In this document: positions 12,501-26,500 of the stretch, piece by piece
Layout: every line of letters begins with the position of its first letter
How positions within the stretch are numbered: the first letter of the stretch is position 1
NCBI GenBank assembly: GCA_004794785.1
Contig: SJOL01009700.1
Coordinates: forward strand, 462,332 to 526,331
Reading direction: 5' to 3'
Length of the DNA: 64,000 nucleotides
Origin: Opisthorchis felineus
Lineage: Eukaryota > Platyhelminthes > Trematoda > Opisthorchiida > Opisthorchiidae
Program-made: the position numbers and the translations under genes
The notes under the pieces: generated by a model
The model's input: the letters and a program-made list of their open reading frames with translations, nothing else
What the model was told of the DNA's origin: nothing
Databases searched by the model: none

Positions 12501-15500
12501 GTCCGCGAAAAAAAAGCTTACTTCGACATTAGGGGTGGGATAGCTAACGCAGTCATATTCCAAAAACACACTTCGTCCATAGACAAGTCTTATTCCTTAA
12601 CACGCGAAATACCGGATTGAGGAGAGAACGTTGAGGGCAAGGCGTTTTCTACGTCGCCATCTGCCCTGAGTAAATGCATCCCCGAGAACGGAACGATAAA
12701 CATGCCATAGTAAACATGCACTTCAACTTGGTCCTCTGTATTTTCTAGTAGACCAACGTCCCAAAACGCTGTTGTCATAAACGTAACTAATAAACGAATC
12801 CGCCACATTACTGACCTGATTTAGACTGAACCTAGTGTGACTTAGCCTACAAGTTAGCTTTAGATACACACAAAGAACAATGCGGTGAAGACCCCACAGT
12901 TTACGAAAACCCAGCCTAAGAACAGGATGTAACAATACAAGGTTACCCAAAATTCACACAGCTGAGATAACTCGGTGGTTAAGGAGCGAAATGACCGACC
13001 GGAAGGTCCAGGGTTCGAATCCGGCATCCCGGCTACTCTTATCTAGGCTTGAGCAACCTGGCAGTATGTCAGCCCCCATGTTTCCTGCTTGCGGCATGGC
13101 AGCTGGGCACCGGAGTGGTGTTACAATTGAACGATTATTATTATTACTATTATTATAAGTAGTAGTAGCAGTAGTATTACGTCCGCATTCAAACGAAAAA
13201 TGTAACCCTGTGGTTGGTCTAATGCTAGATTGCACTGTTACGGTGAACTGCTTTTCATTATTTTCTTTCCGAAAATTCAAATTTCAAAGACGAACAACAA
13301 AACATGTACCGTAGACTAAGAAAAAGAGAGGTATAGTCAAACGTGTACCTGTTTCGGCAAATTGGGTCTTGAGTCTGGCTGCAGCAGTGCACTTTCTTCG
13401 ACCATCAGCTGGGCCAGATAGTGACGTCGAAGACTGCTGACACTGGAGGCATCCAAATGTTCCTCGTCAAGAGAATAGGCGACCTGTACGAATGCAATTT
13501 TGCACTGTGACTTCATAGATAAACCAAAAGCTGTCCACAAAAAATAAGGATTCAATTTGTTTTTGCAGTGGATACAAGTAACGTAGTAGGATTTCAAGGG
13601 AGGGGGAACATATCATCGGAAACGACTGCTAGACAAATCTGAAAACTCGGAATTACAAGGGGGTCGCTGGTGTTCTCCCCTGTAGAGATCACATTCGGCT
13701 AGCACCACGAAAAACCCCTCGGTGAAGGTCGCTTTATGTCGATCGGGGAACTGCATCGTAAGCGGGCGTCTTTCACTGAAAACAAAGTCATCGCATGAAC
13801 AAAACCGGGCAAAGTTGCAAATGAGTTCAAATAGCAATCATGAAGGTTTGACAATGCAATATCGCACACAGAGTATTTGATATAGAAAACTATCGTACCA
13901 CAATGGTTGGACAGCTAGTGTTCAATGGGGTCGTGGCGGGCTAGTGTTGCAGTTGTGCAACCCACATAATCACCATCAGCTCCATCATTCCAAACAGATG
14001 GTAGCTGGAAAGAACAGGTATTGGGTCAAAGTGGAAAGGTTATAATCGTAAACACACGACAAAAAGCTGAAATATTCAGAAGGTAATGACGCGGTCCCTG
14101 TGAAGGCGTTAGAATTTCCAACACAAAACGCTGAGTTCTCATTGGTCCACACTCGGACCAATCATGGCGCACCATTTGGTCCTTAGCGGTGCGTCGTACA
14201 AGCGTTCAATCGGCGTCACTTTCGGTTACTCTGGGCGTCCCACCACCGAACAGGTTGCAAACGAAAAAGCATTCCATACATTGTACATAAGGATTTGCGA
14301 ATTTTACATCATGAGGAAGCTAGTCCAGAAGCACTCATTGGGTCAACCGAGGATAAAGAGCTGTATGCCGCTTCGTTTTCAATGCAGTATGGAGCACTGG
14401 GTGCTATTTGCACACAGCAGCAAGAGTTGCACCGAAATTGGGCTGAACTTAAACGAGCAATGTCTCAGGAGGCCTGCAGCCAAGAGAAACCTTTGTGAGC
14501 TTGATACGACGACCTGCTGACTTTCTGCACACACGCTCGGCTAATATACAACCAACACAGTGTTGAGTTACCGATAAGTGTAAGTTGCAAAGTCCTTTAA
14601 CTCAAAAGGATGGGTTGGGCTCGAAAACTTACGGCATTGTGTTTAAACAAGTGAACAAACGCGTAACCTAAACCTTACTCCACGTTCTTGGGGTAAATAA
14701 TGGTACAGCGCACACACCACATAACACTGAGTGCAAACGAATCTGTGTGGTGTGGGCTGCCGGTCTTCCTACATGAGACCAGTCTAATGATCCTGGTTGG
14801 TGGTGTGACCACATGGGTGTCATGGCAGGATAGGATATAAGAAGCGGATCAAACAAGGGACCAATGAGGGTGATTAACAAGTGCACCAACGTACATAGAT
14901 ACGACCAGTGTAGCAAGATCAACAGCAGATACGAGGGCGGTGACAACTTAGACAAACCGAGTGAACGTTGTCAACTGTACAGAAGGAGTGGACAGTGAGT
15001 CGGACGAATTAGAGAAGTGTAATCCTTGGCTAGTCCAAGTGTGTTTGAGATAGACTTTCAGATGTCGCCATCATCTAGACAGTGTAATCCAATGTCCACA
15101 ACTTTTATTTGTTCGTCATCTTCATGTTCGATGCTCAGTTTGGAATGAGGATCGTGGTTACTGAGATACTCGTCGACGCCTTCTGCTTTTCTGAGAGACG
15201 CAGTAGCAGTCGAAATACATTCGGCTTATTATGCTAACCTGCAACGAATTTACGTACTTTTCAATCTACAAAACCGTCTATTTAGTTTCAGTTTAATTCG
15301 ACAGGAAAAGTGAGAAGCAGAAACTCGATTGACCGTCGTGTGACATCATGACTGCACTAATTTACAGCACGTAAAATCCACCGACAGGAAGAAACATGCG
15401 TGATTTTTTGTTGACGCAACATGCTACTCATGAGGTTGCTGAAGACTCTGAGACAGTCCAAGAGCAGTTTCTCGATTCTTGGGGCTCATCAGGTAAGCGC

Positions 15501-18500
15501 AGTAAGCTGGGATTAGGTTGAGTTTTCTGTAAACACCAAATCAGACTACGAAAAAATGTAATTCACCAAATGTCGCGACTGTCCGTCAAAACTCACTTGT
15601 ATAAGTTCATTCACATCAGTGACATTACTCGGCGCGCTTGACAACAGGTTGAAAATTTGCACTGGGTTGTCCAAATTCATTAGTTCGGGTTTCTGACACA
15701 CACAAAAAGAGAGAGAAAAGACATGGAAAACCCGCTTGGTTTCAGACCAGTTAGAACCGGAAAAAGACAGTTATTTAGTTTGAAATACGGAACGTCATCC
15801 ACAGAGCAATGAACATTCACGGTGACAAACGGGTGTGCGGTTTGAAACAATCTTACCACGTCAGCATAGAAGAAGCGTAGAAGAAAAGTCTATCAAAGGA
15901 AGCTTCTGTCCTTATCAGGACTTATAAGATGGGCATGGATGAAACTGGTCCGTAATCTTCTGGTCGAAGGTTTCAAGCTATTGAGAGCGAGACAAGACTT
16001 GCAATATACCACGAATGATTAGTCCTCATGTAACTAAGGTTAGCCGGAACCAACCGAATCACCGCTATTTCAAGTGAGCAAATTACGAGCCCATGGTCTA
16101 CGGATTACTAGGCTCTCTGCCTAACTGTCTTTAGAGTTAACGGGACTCTGTGGGGCTCGGTATCCGGAGCGCTAAGTAATCTAACGAACTTAACACGCGA
16201 AGTGGCCACCTTGGTGCCTTAGCGGTGGACGACACTGAATCCACGAAGGAGGCGGCATGCTACCTGATCCAATGTGATCTACATTTTATTGAGGTCCACG
16301 GATCAGTCACACTGATTTCAATAGTCAGACTAAACTACCAGCCCATAGAATAATTGATTAACTTTGAGGATAACTCCGTTTTTACTGATCAGCCTGTGTA
16401 CGTGTGTTGTGATATAAAACAACCTTCACTAACGGTAGGACTTCTAGTGAGGATGTAGCGGATGAACTATCACAATAATATTGGGAAAAATGGTGGTTTA
16501 CCTTCATTGTGAGCAAAGCAAGAGCGATTCGGAACAGCACAACAGAACCTTCGTAGAAAAACAAATCCCAAATCCGGAACGTCACTGGTGCGGGGCATAC
16601 GCTTGCGTAAAGGGTTAAGAACCATTGCAGAGTGATCAGCGACAGTTCTGTAAACCAGGAAACAGACAAAATTATATTTGGACACATCCTTTAAAAGTGT
16701 GTACAGTATGCTATTTGAATCGAATTCCGATTGGTGGAAATTAATCGCGATTGCTCACGTGACCATTGGTCACTCCCGCCAATCGACTGTGACGCTTTGC
16801 ACACCACTCACAGACTCCGCTTTATTCTTATTTTGATGTGAAGTTCAATCCTATTTTTATAAATCCTCAGTCTGATAGAAGAGAGCACATGAGTTCACAC
16901 ATGGGCACGATTCGAGTGCATTCAATCACACACTAGCCATAGTAAAGAAACGGCCAATACCAATTGGAATTTGAAGGGCGGTCGGTTCAATATTTTAGTC
17001 ACGAAAAACATTGCTTGATCTGTTCTCCAATCATCATGACTCCCCACATGAGCTTTTCCAGATCCAAACCCGCGAGATGCTAATCAGCTGATTGCCCCCT
17101 GATTCTTAGAGTTCTATTCCGGCAAATATGCAATCTGTCAGCATACGATATGGCGTTTTTCATTTTGGTATGGACTAACCACCCAGACCACATCAGGAGA
17201 GAATAGAGAATCGCGCATGGGGGATCTCCTCGGATTGAGCTATTTCTAAGTGATATCTAGGAGCTGATCAGGTTTGACTGGAGGAAGCCTTAATTTCTCA
17301 CATACATGTGAAAAATCTGACTGAGTAGACCAACATATTCCACAATATTTAGTCAAAACAGATTTATACGACCGAAAGAAAGAATCATCGTCATCATCAG
17401 AGACAGCAACATCAGTGCTGACACTGATGATTCACTGCGTACAACCACAAAGTTTATCTAATTATATTTAAAGCCTTAGAATGAGAAGAAGGGAAGAGAG
17501 TGGGTGGGTGGGTGGGTTCTTGTGATAGGCTATCACAAGAATTCTGTGACGTCCATATCTAAAACCCCTCAACCAGACAACCTGGAAAGGAACTGACAGC
17601 ACGAATGCTACTGACATCCACTAGCCACTATTTTCGCAATGGCTCCGGCCAAGCCCGTGGGGAGGGAGTCACGGGGACCCCATCCTGGAAGGCGGACCGC
17701 ACGAACAACAAGTGAACTCTTCGTATTCTCTTTCACACTTGTCTGCCAAGTAGCACGTTGTCCGCCTCGCAGTTTGCGTCACTCTGAATGAACAACACTC
17801 GTCTCGGTAGACGATGTTTGAGCCCGCGTAGCACATGGCTGAGCCACCGCAGCTGACGGTGCTGGATGTTTTCCGCGACAGAATTACCTGCTGGACAACC
17901 AAATACCCGTTTTCTAATCAACTCATTAAGGATTCGTTGACGCAATCCAACACCGGCAACACTTCTCAGACATTGACGGTTAGAAGCCAGAAGTCACCTT
18001 ACATCATTTGTCTGCAGAGGCCGTGTCTCCCAACCATACAACAATAGAGCATCTGCTGTAGTCTGGTACACGCGGCCTTTGATACACAATGATATGCCTT
18101 TTTGGCACCACAAGTGACGCAAGTTGGCAAACGTGATTCGAGCCTTTGAGATTAGTGAACTGACTTCACCAGGCAGGAAGAAGTTGATCATAGTACTCAT
18201 TTAAGCAAAGTATAGAACTACAACCGCTAATGACAGAATGGAACGAAAAAGACTACTTCAGAGGTACGGAGTGTTGGCCTGTGGATTAAAATGGACTGTA
18301 ATACAGCAATGATGTACATCCCTGAACTTTATTCACCAAAGGGCGCAGATGTTTTTTTCCACACTAGTTGGCAACGTAATGTTTGGAACGCATACAATAG
18401 GGTTAGTATAGTAGTGTTTCTGTCTGACGATCAGCACTGCGGTGACTTCCTCTTTAATACGACAATGCATATAAAGTTAGAACAACAAGATACTCACCAA

Positions 18501-21500
18501 TTCCGTGGTCTTTAAGCAGACAGTCCACTTCGGGCAAGTAGAGTGGGAGCAAATGACATAGAACAGCTTGATCGGCCTGAACACCGAGCAAACTGATCGA
18601 GGAATAATAGGATGGTGGGAGGAGATCTTCAATGATACTGCACATCATCCAGAATGCAGTCTCCTCTTCCATGCACAGGAGCAGGTTTGCTGCAATCTGT
18701 ATGACACAAGGGCATTGTGAAAGGTTCGCAATGGATTTGAAGGGGTGACCAAATAGCTTGTTCCTGCTTCATGCAGCAAGATAAATTTTCGAATTTTTTC
18801 ACTCTACTCATGAGTACTTAATGTGAAAAGTGATCGCATCACCACCAGACAGTAAGCAGTCGGTACTGAACACCGATGTCTCACTGCCAAGTACAACGAG
18901 GATCACACGAACTCCAACCTAAAATGCGACGAGAGCCGCGCTGACTGTATCCAGACTTTTCGTAACCGATTTGATGCATTCTGTCAAATCGAAGGCTACC
19001 CACACCTTTGCTTGCGCCACTCTCTATTAGGCATGGGAAACAGTTTTGGCAGATGATCATTTCGCAAGCGTGATATATGGGCATGTCACCGCAGCGTCTG
19101 GTACCGGACAATGACCTGAAGATGTCTCAGTTCCGGTGCTCGCAGTGACCAGGTCTCTTAACCATATGAGAAAGCAGCTCGTACTGTGGCCTGATATTCA
19201 AAGTTTGCCACTTTGTCGTCATAAGGGGCGAACGCCAGCCTTAAAGATCTCACCGGTCATTCCACAGTCAGAGCCTATGCAGCTTCCAAGATAGGTGAGA
19301 GTATGTCAATTGTCTTCTGCTAGATTGCAAGTGGCATGTTCAGTAACTGGAGCATGATCCTCATCATCAGTAATATTTGCAGCAACACCAACATGAGAAC
19401 ACTGGTGATTAACTGCCCAACAGATAAAGCTATATGCTCACCAGAACAAAAGTGGAAACCAGATAAGTGCTAACCTACCACAAACACTTGAGATTTGTAC
19501 ATCTCCAAACATTCACTCAGACAATTTGGAAAGGGACTGACAGTACGAGCGACACCAACACCTGTCATTAGCAATAGTTTACATCATGCTCAGCGAAACA
19601 AACACAGGACCACGTGGACCCTGTCCTGGAAGGTGATTGGAAACTGGAATTTCTGTAGTCCTCTTGATTCTCTTTCGCCATGGCTGTCACGGGTGCATAG
19701 TGTACGCAAAAGGACGGGATGAACGAATTATCTTCGTCCGGAAGCGAGAAGCTGTACACTGCAGAAAATCACGTCGCTTGGACGGATTTGTAGCGAGCCG
19801 GCTACGGACCATACGAAGACACTCGACTGTTCGACCACGAGCTGCTAACCAGCAGTGTGATTACCTTAGCGCCACTCATCCTTCAACCACGGGATCCACG
19901 TCACGTGGTCACACGTGTTAACTGGCTCCTCCCGTGACGACTTCTCAGATGGAAGTTATACTCATCAGGTGAATTTTCCATCTGGGAAGTCGCCACTCGA
20001 GGAGCCAGTCAACGTGTGACCACGCGATGTGGATCCCATGATAGAAGGAAGAGTGCGAGTTAATTACACTGCTGATCAGCGGCTTGTGGCGGATCGGTTA
20101 CAGTCGACCGTTCACGCCTAGATTTGCTTCGTCCACATGTTTATACATTTTGTCTTGTCCCGACTGTACAACAGTGGGAAGTGCGCTGTTTCACTGTCAA
20201 CAGTTAGAGTCCATGAAACAAACAGATAAGCCCATCCGATACAGTAGAAGTTAACAGGAAGTTCCTTTGTTTGCCTCGGCTAAATCATGCATTTAACAGG
20301 AGCTGGTTCAGTACTAACTCACACGACAGCTGCTCAACGGCACCCACATGCAGAAAAATGTTGTAACTTTGATTTCCGTAAACAGCATGGAAGCCAAGTT
20401 GTTATGTGACAGTTTTGTTTATTGTAAGAGCCTCATCATTCGCGACATGGGGTGGGATCTAATCTGAACGCAGAAAGCTTAGAAAAGCGAATCAGCAGAG
20501 ATGGCCTATATATATATATATATATATATATACACCCGGAAAGTCAGACCTAAGAAAACCTGTGGTTAGTGGATAACCTCCGATTGTATTAGCAATGTCT
20601 CTTTCTTCGACAAAAATACTCCATTAGTGAAACAGAGAAGTGCACAGTATTACCGACGGACGTTCTCACCTTTAGCCTGGGCAGTTCATAGGATGGTAGA
20701 GCCCACATAAGGTTAGAAACTCCATCCTCCCTTGGGAGCAGACCACTGCGTACCCGCAAAGAATAACTTGCGCTCCGTACCAATATTTTACTTTAGGGGA
20801 GCTGTGAGAGCAGATTATACCAAATTTCCTAGATTAAGCAGGCATACCAATAACGTGCATGATCTAAGCTTTTGAATAAATCAGTCGGTTTCAAGCTGCA
20901 GTGTTGGTTAAGTGAGATTTGAATCTCTCGTTTACGATATCCTTCAACGGTGCGTGCAGGGCATTAGAGTTCACTTGGACCAATAATCGATAAACTTCAG
21001 TATTTTCTCAATCTATAATGGAAGAATGGGGCTTCCTTTGCAGACAGAAAGGAGCAAAGGAGCAGACAAAGGAGCGGTTCAGTGTGAAAGACCGTAGTAG
21101 TGTACAGAAGATTAGGTTTGCAAGCATAATTAGCTTTGTAACTGAATTCTGAATCAGCTAAATCAATCACGGAATCGGGAGCCCAAGGTTGATCCACTAG
21201 GACATATTGAAATCAGGTGATTCGTCTAACCAAAACGAGAGCTAACGATGCTGAGGGACGCATAACATCCCCTGGCACCTTGACGACAATACAACACGGA
21301 TTTTCCAAAGTAAAAAAGTCTTTCGACATGGTACTTACCAAGCCCATTCCTTGACAATAACCTACGTCAACATACAACCACGCCAAGGACCGTAGAACGC
21401 GGCGTAGTCGGGATATTCCAGTCGAGTGGGAAGAGGAGAAGCATGCGTTGTTGGGCATCGTTCGGAAGAGATCCTAAAGGAAATAGCAAGCATGTCAGTG

Positions 21501-23513
21501 AAAAAAACATGCAACATCCATTATCTGCACAATCCTACCAAGCATACCAATTACTGGGGGAACGGAAAGCTGAACCGCTTGGCTGTGGCACCCTTTCGGA
21601 GAATTACTGCGGTGCACGAGGGTCTACATGTTGCTAGGTTGCCCAAGCCTAGCAATGCCGCGAACCGTCTCATCACGCGCTCACGATCTGAGTACTGTGC
21701 TACCTGCAGCAAGAGCCTCAGATGGACAGGCTTAGGGGCAATAAGCTGCATCAGAGGCACCCTTCCGGTGCCTAACTGCCATGCCACCCGAAGGAAGCAT
21801 GAGGAATGGGATACTGCCATGTTGCCCAAGCCTAGACAGAGGAAGTCGAGAGGCAGAGGTCGGGTTCAAACCACAGACCTTCCAGCCAGTAAATTAGCAC
21901 CCTAACCACTGAACCATCTCGCCCCCCTCTAGATCAGAGAAGCGACCAAACATGCCATTCGTTCGGGACCAAGGGGAGGTGGCAGCTGATATCCTTCTTC
22001 GAGCAAGAGTTCCATAAAAGCAGATGTGTGGAACGATAGAAATTGTGTTCATGCTGGAAAGACACAAAACTGTTCCGAAATCGGCACACTTCATATGTTT
22101 TTTACCGCTGGATTAAAAATGATTAATGTTGTTATCCTGAAACAGATTCAAATATTCAGGTAAGCCCTGGTAACTGACTGGTACCATGGACACCGCAACA
22201 CCGATGGTTCACTGCCTTTCAACCGTTATTTATTTTAAAGCCTTACTGTGGGAAAAATAATGGAAGGAGAAACTAAGGGAGTCAAGACACTGAGATGTCT
22301 ACAAATTCAGAGAATCTCGATAGAAACTGACAACAAGAACGCCATTGGTAACCATATTCCGGAGCGTATCCAGCCAAGCACAGGAGGATCATGAATACTC
22401 TACGCGGGAAGGTGAGTTGTACCGACAGCACTCAAGTTAAATAGTAGCAAATTTCACAAATGCCAAAGACATCAGTGCGCGAATTTTCGCACAAGAGAAA
22501 TGACTCCCATTACTGCGTGTGATATACCAACTGCCAGATTCCAAAGACTCCCTGAAGGTTGACTTAGGAAGCACGAGCCGATTCGAGTAAGTGCCCTACT
22601 TTAACCTCCATGATGTTTCGAGCGCGAGATGGCCGCATGTTTAAGACATGGGTTACATATAGCCTGAGATTTCCGTGATTCCAACCGAATCTTTCGATTG
22701 TTCCTGTCTTAGCTTCGGTAAGCTGTTAGTACCTCAGTCCTCGTGCTTCCTTCGGGTACCGAATTAAGCAACGGGACAATTTCTCACCCGTGACTTGAAT
22801 GTGCCAATGCCTATTTATGAGTACTATCACCGTATCACTTGGCAACCCGCACAGCTGGATAGGCTCCAAAGTTATAGTTTAAAACCGCAGCGAAATACGA
22901 TTGTTCACAAGATTCCAGCCTGGAGAGAAAGTTGTTGGGCGAGAGACGCAGAGACTGTAACCTCTTGAACACAATGGCTTGTATCAATCGACAGCATGGT
23001 ACCTGGTAGTGTAATTCATAATGGATTCGGCAGACGGGGTCTCCCGGTTCTCTGGATAATGGTTTGTATAACCAGCTATCTATCGTCATCCTAATCTTTC
23101 CCGTTGCAGTCAGACGTCTGAAAAATAGACTGATGATAAGTCCGGAGAGTGCCGCGTACGGCTGGCTCACAATGGCTCCCTGCCTTTCACTGAGTTGTTA
23201 AGATCATCCAAAAAACGGGGCAAAAATCAATATATATGTATATGTATACAGCTGGTGCACTCAAAACTTATCATCTCATTCCATCAGCAGCCCGAACGAC
23301 CACACTTACGGCTCTCACACTTGATAATACAAGTGACTGTGTGTTGATTTATACCGTATTGGTTTCGTATCTAGCTGAGATATGACCTTAAACGGTCAAG
23401 TCCAGACAGGCAGCGGGGCGAGGGAATGTACAATCGATTGAAGCGCATGACGTTTCAAGATACTTAACCCAACTGTACAAGCTAACTGGTGCGACGTCTT
23501 CAGGCCTTCAGTG

Positions 23514-23572
<59 letters not shown>

Positions 23573-26500
23573 CCAATAGGAGTGTGCAACTAGGTTCCAT
23601 ATTCGTTTCAACAGTGAATAGCCTAGGTGCACTTTTGTTGAGTAGTGTAAATGATGCTCTTCACGTGGATAGTTATTGTCCAGCACTGAGTTGTTTTTAA
23701 ACCCACTGCGTAAACAAGCCGATGCAAAGTAGCACGGAGAAGGGTATCCTGCAACACACCGCCTGCTACCGCAATGATGAGCACCAACTGAGGAGATGAT
23801 AACAGGACCTGTCGACTCATTTTATGAATCTCTAGTTCAACGTTTGGCTGCGTTACATACCGCGTCGAGACTTCCATGAGCCCCAGGTTAAAAAATCTGT
23901 TTCACAAGACCCGAAAACAGGCGAAGGCATATCCAAAGGCTTGTATCCATCAGCAATACAGCCTAAGAGATTATCAATGTCAATCTGGTACTAAACCACA
24001 AACACAGTTGAAAATAAACATCAGCTCTTGAGATGATTTCACGTACTTTTTCTATCTGGAATCCAGGTGCCAAGGTGTCCGAGGAACTCAATTGGACCAA
24101 TTCTGTGTAGGTAAGAGGCGGATCTCTCAGTTTTGCAGTACTAGCCTTCTCTATTGAGCCAGTAAGACGGGGCCAAATATGTGGACGGAGTGAGTGTGGA
24201 ATGCCTAACTGTTCCCCCGGCTCCACAGTAGCCAACACATCAAGAGCCTGGCCGCGAATCAGAGCCGTAAGACGTGGCGAGGGGACGAGACGCGAATGTA
24301 CACGTGACCATAGATGATCAGCTTCTTCGTCTATCGTTGCTGAGTCTCCAAATGCGTATTGGTTGTCGTACTCATCCAGACTGGATACCCCAAGTGTGTG
24401 GGTGTGTGAAAATTCCAAGCACGTGATCCAAGCGCGTCGATTGGCAGATGATTCGATAAAAGGGACTGGGGGATCAACTGTAAAAAAGTTCGAGAACAGC
24501 AGATGACCATCGATAAGATAGCAAGTAGAGGACAAATATACTGGAGCTGATAATGTTGACGACCACCTAATGTCAACGAAGGTGTGGCACTGATACCTTC
24601 AATAAATTTACAGAGAAATTTGGTGTGGGTAGATGGCAAACTGACCGTTCATTTGTTCAACTGATGCTGAGGCGTTTGCAACCAAACTGGCCAGCTCAAT
24701 GGATAAATTACCGGCCATTATCACAACCTGGATTAGCAGTATTTCCGCCAATTATAGAGATGAAAATGTCAACATCGTTGACGGACAGAGGAGAGCGCAG
24801 CGTCATCTAGTACGGTTCCATATTAGCGAAAAACGTGGTCACATCATCAACGAAAGCTGAGGTTCAGGAAACACGCCTACGACCAGAGTGACCCAATAAA
24901 ATCAAACAAGACAAAATCGCCAAGTCGATTTCTCGTGATAAGCACAATTTTGCAGACATTTTTCGATTGTCTCGGTGATAGCATGGAAGTGCAGTGTACT
25001 ATGAACACGTAATGCACAATGCTATAAATACCGCTACAAGTCGTCTGTTTTTTCGGCAGAATGGGCCAAAGCGGATGCAATAAGTTCAGGATGCGTATAA
25101 ATGCGGGAAGATAAGTAGATACCGTATACATGTCCCTCTTTCTTTGAGGGCCCTCATGACCGGAATTTTCCGACGACTACAATTCCCACTACAAGAAGAA
25201 GGCCCTAACAGTCAAAACCACGCGGCTAGCTGACCTAACCGTTTCCTGAAGTGAGGCATCGCAATGGCTTTACCCTTGATCGTTGGCCTAGTTTTACGGG
25301 CCGACTGTCAATCAAAGACAGCCTAATTCAATGGGATCGTTGCTCAACTTTCCCACACAATTAGCGAGTCCTCCTTGATTGACCACCATATTTTTCGAAA
25401 CATTGCACACATCTCACGGTTAGCAAGGACAAAGTAGGATGAATGGTGTACGGCACTAAGTCCAATGGCCACCCACTCCTTCTTGTGATACGACTGAACC
25501 AAGTATGCTGACTCGGTACTGTCTTTCGTATGCCGGGCAATCGATTGTTCAGCTGTAACACTCTTTCGGTGCCTGGCTTCCATGCCATCCTAAAGAAGCA
25601 CGGGGACTGAGATATGCCCAGGTTGCCCAAGCCTACACAAGAACAGTCCAACCAAGGATCTTCCGGTCAGTAAGTTCGCGCTTTAACCACCGAGCTATAT
25701 TGAGCTTGAGGCGGCTGATTGCTAAATCTTATCCTGTATGCTGAAGCTTACTCTAACTGGAAGATGTAGGACACGGAGACGAAGCACAGGATACCTAACG
25801 AGGTCTTGGAAATGCTGGTTCGCGTCGCCTGCGAGAATGGGATGAGCCAGACACTCAGAGCCAATGTTGCCATTATATCTACACACTTGTGCTTATCCAG
25901 TATTAAGCATATGTATGTTTGGCTCACTGTACGGACCTTAATTGATCCCCCTGCGCTATCAGCACCAAAATGCTGTAGCAACCCGAACCAAGTACGACTG
26001 TCCAAAATTTATGGTTGAAAACTGGACTGAACTAAGTGTCTGACTGGTTAACATGATACCACTTTGAAACAGGTCAAGGCTGCAATACGAACGGGAGGTA
26101 CTGAGGGTAGGAATAGGACACGCACAATATTCCCCCATTTATCAGGTTCCAGACGATCACTCGGAATAGTGTACGCAGTCTTCCTAAAAACTGGTGTTGT
26201 CTCTATGCAGAAAATACCCGGTTAGTAAGTATGTTCCTCGTTCATACTATGTCCGGGTGACAGTAACTGACGAGTAACCTACCGATACATAAGCATATCT
26301 CAGCTGCAAAAGCGCTAATGACTGCCTGAAGCATGTAATATGGTGGAAACCTGAGAAAAACTGCTGAAAGTTAAACTAGGTAGCAGAAGCAACCGAGGAC
26401 GTTAATGTTGGTTATCCCACCCGAGAAGTAGATTCCCTGAGGAAACACATCGTGATACCTAAAAGTATTTTCTCAAAGAGGAACGAAGGTCTAGAGTTGC

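Larger units (their letters stand above)
16648..18497 (-). other. SGSM3 intron, 1.85 kb
   Basis: Carries the RTE fragment 17390-18215 with the G-quadruplex and hairpin. Nothing named in 16648-17390. Confidence 0.8.

Noticed and set aside
14668..14955. Possible LTR with TATA-like GGATATAAGAAGCGG
   Set aside because: Only one copy, no terminal TG...CA or partner repeat seen, and no attached coding sequence.
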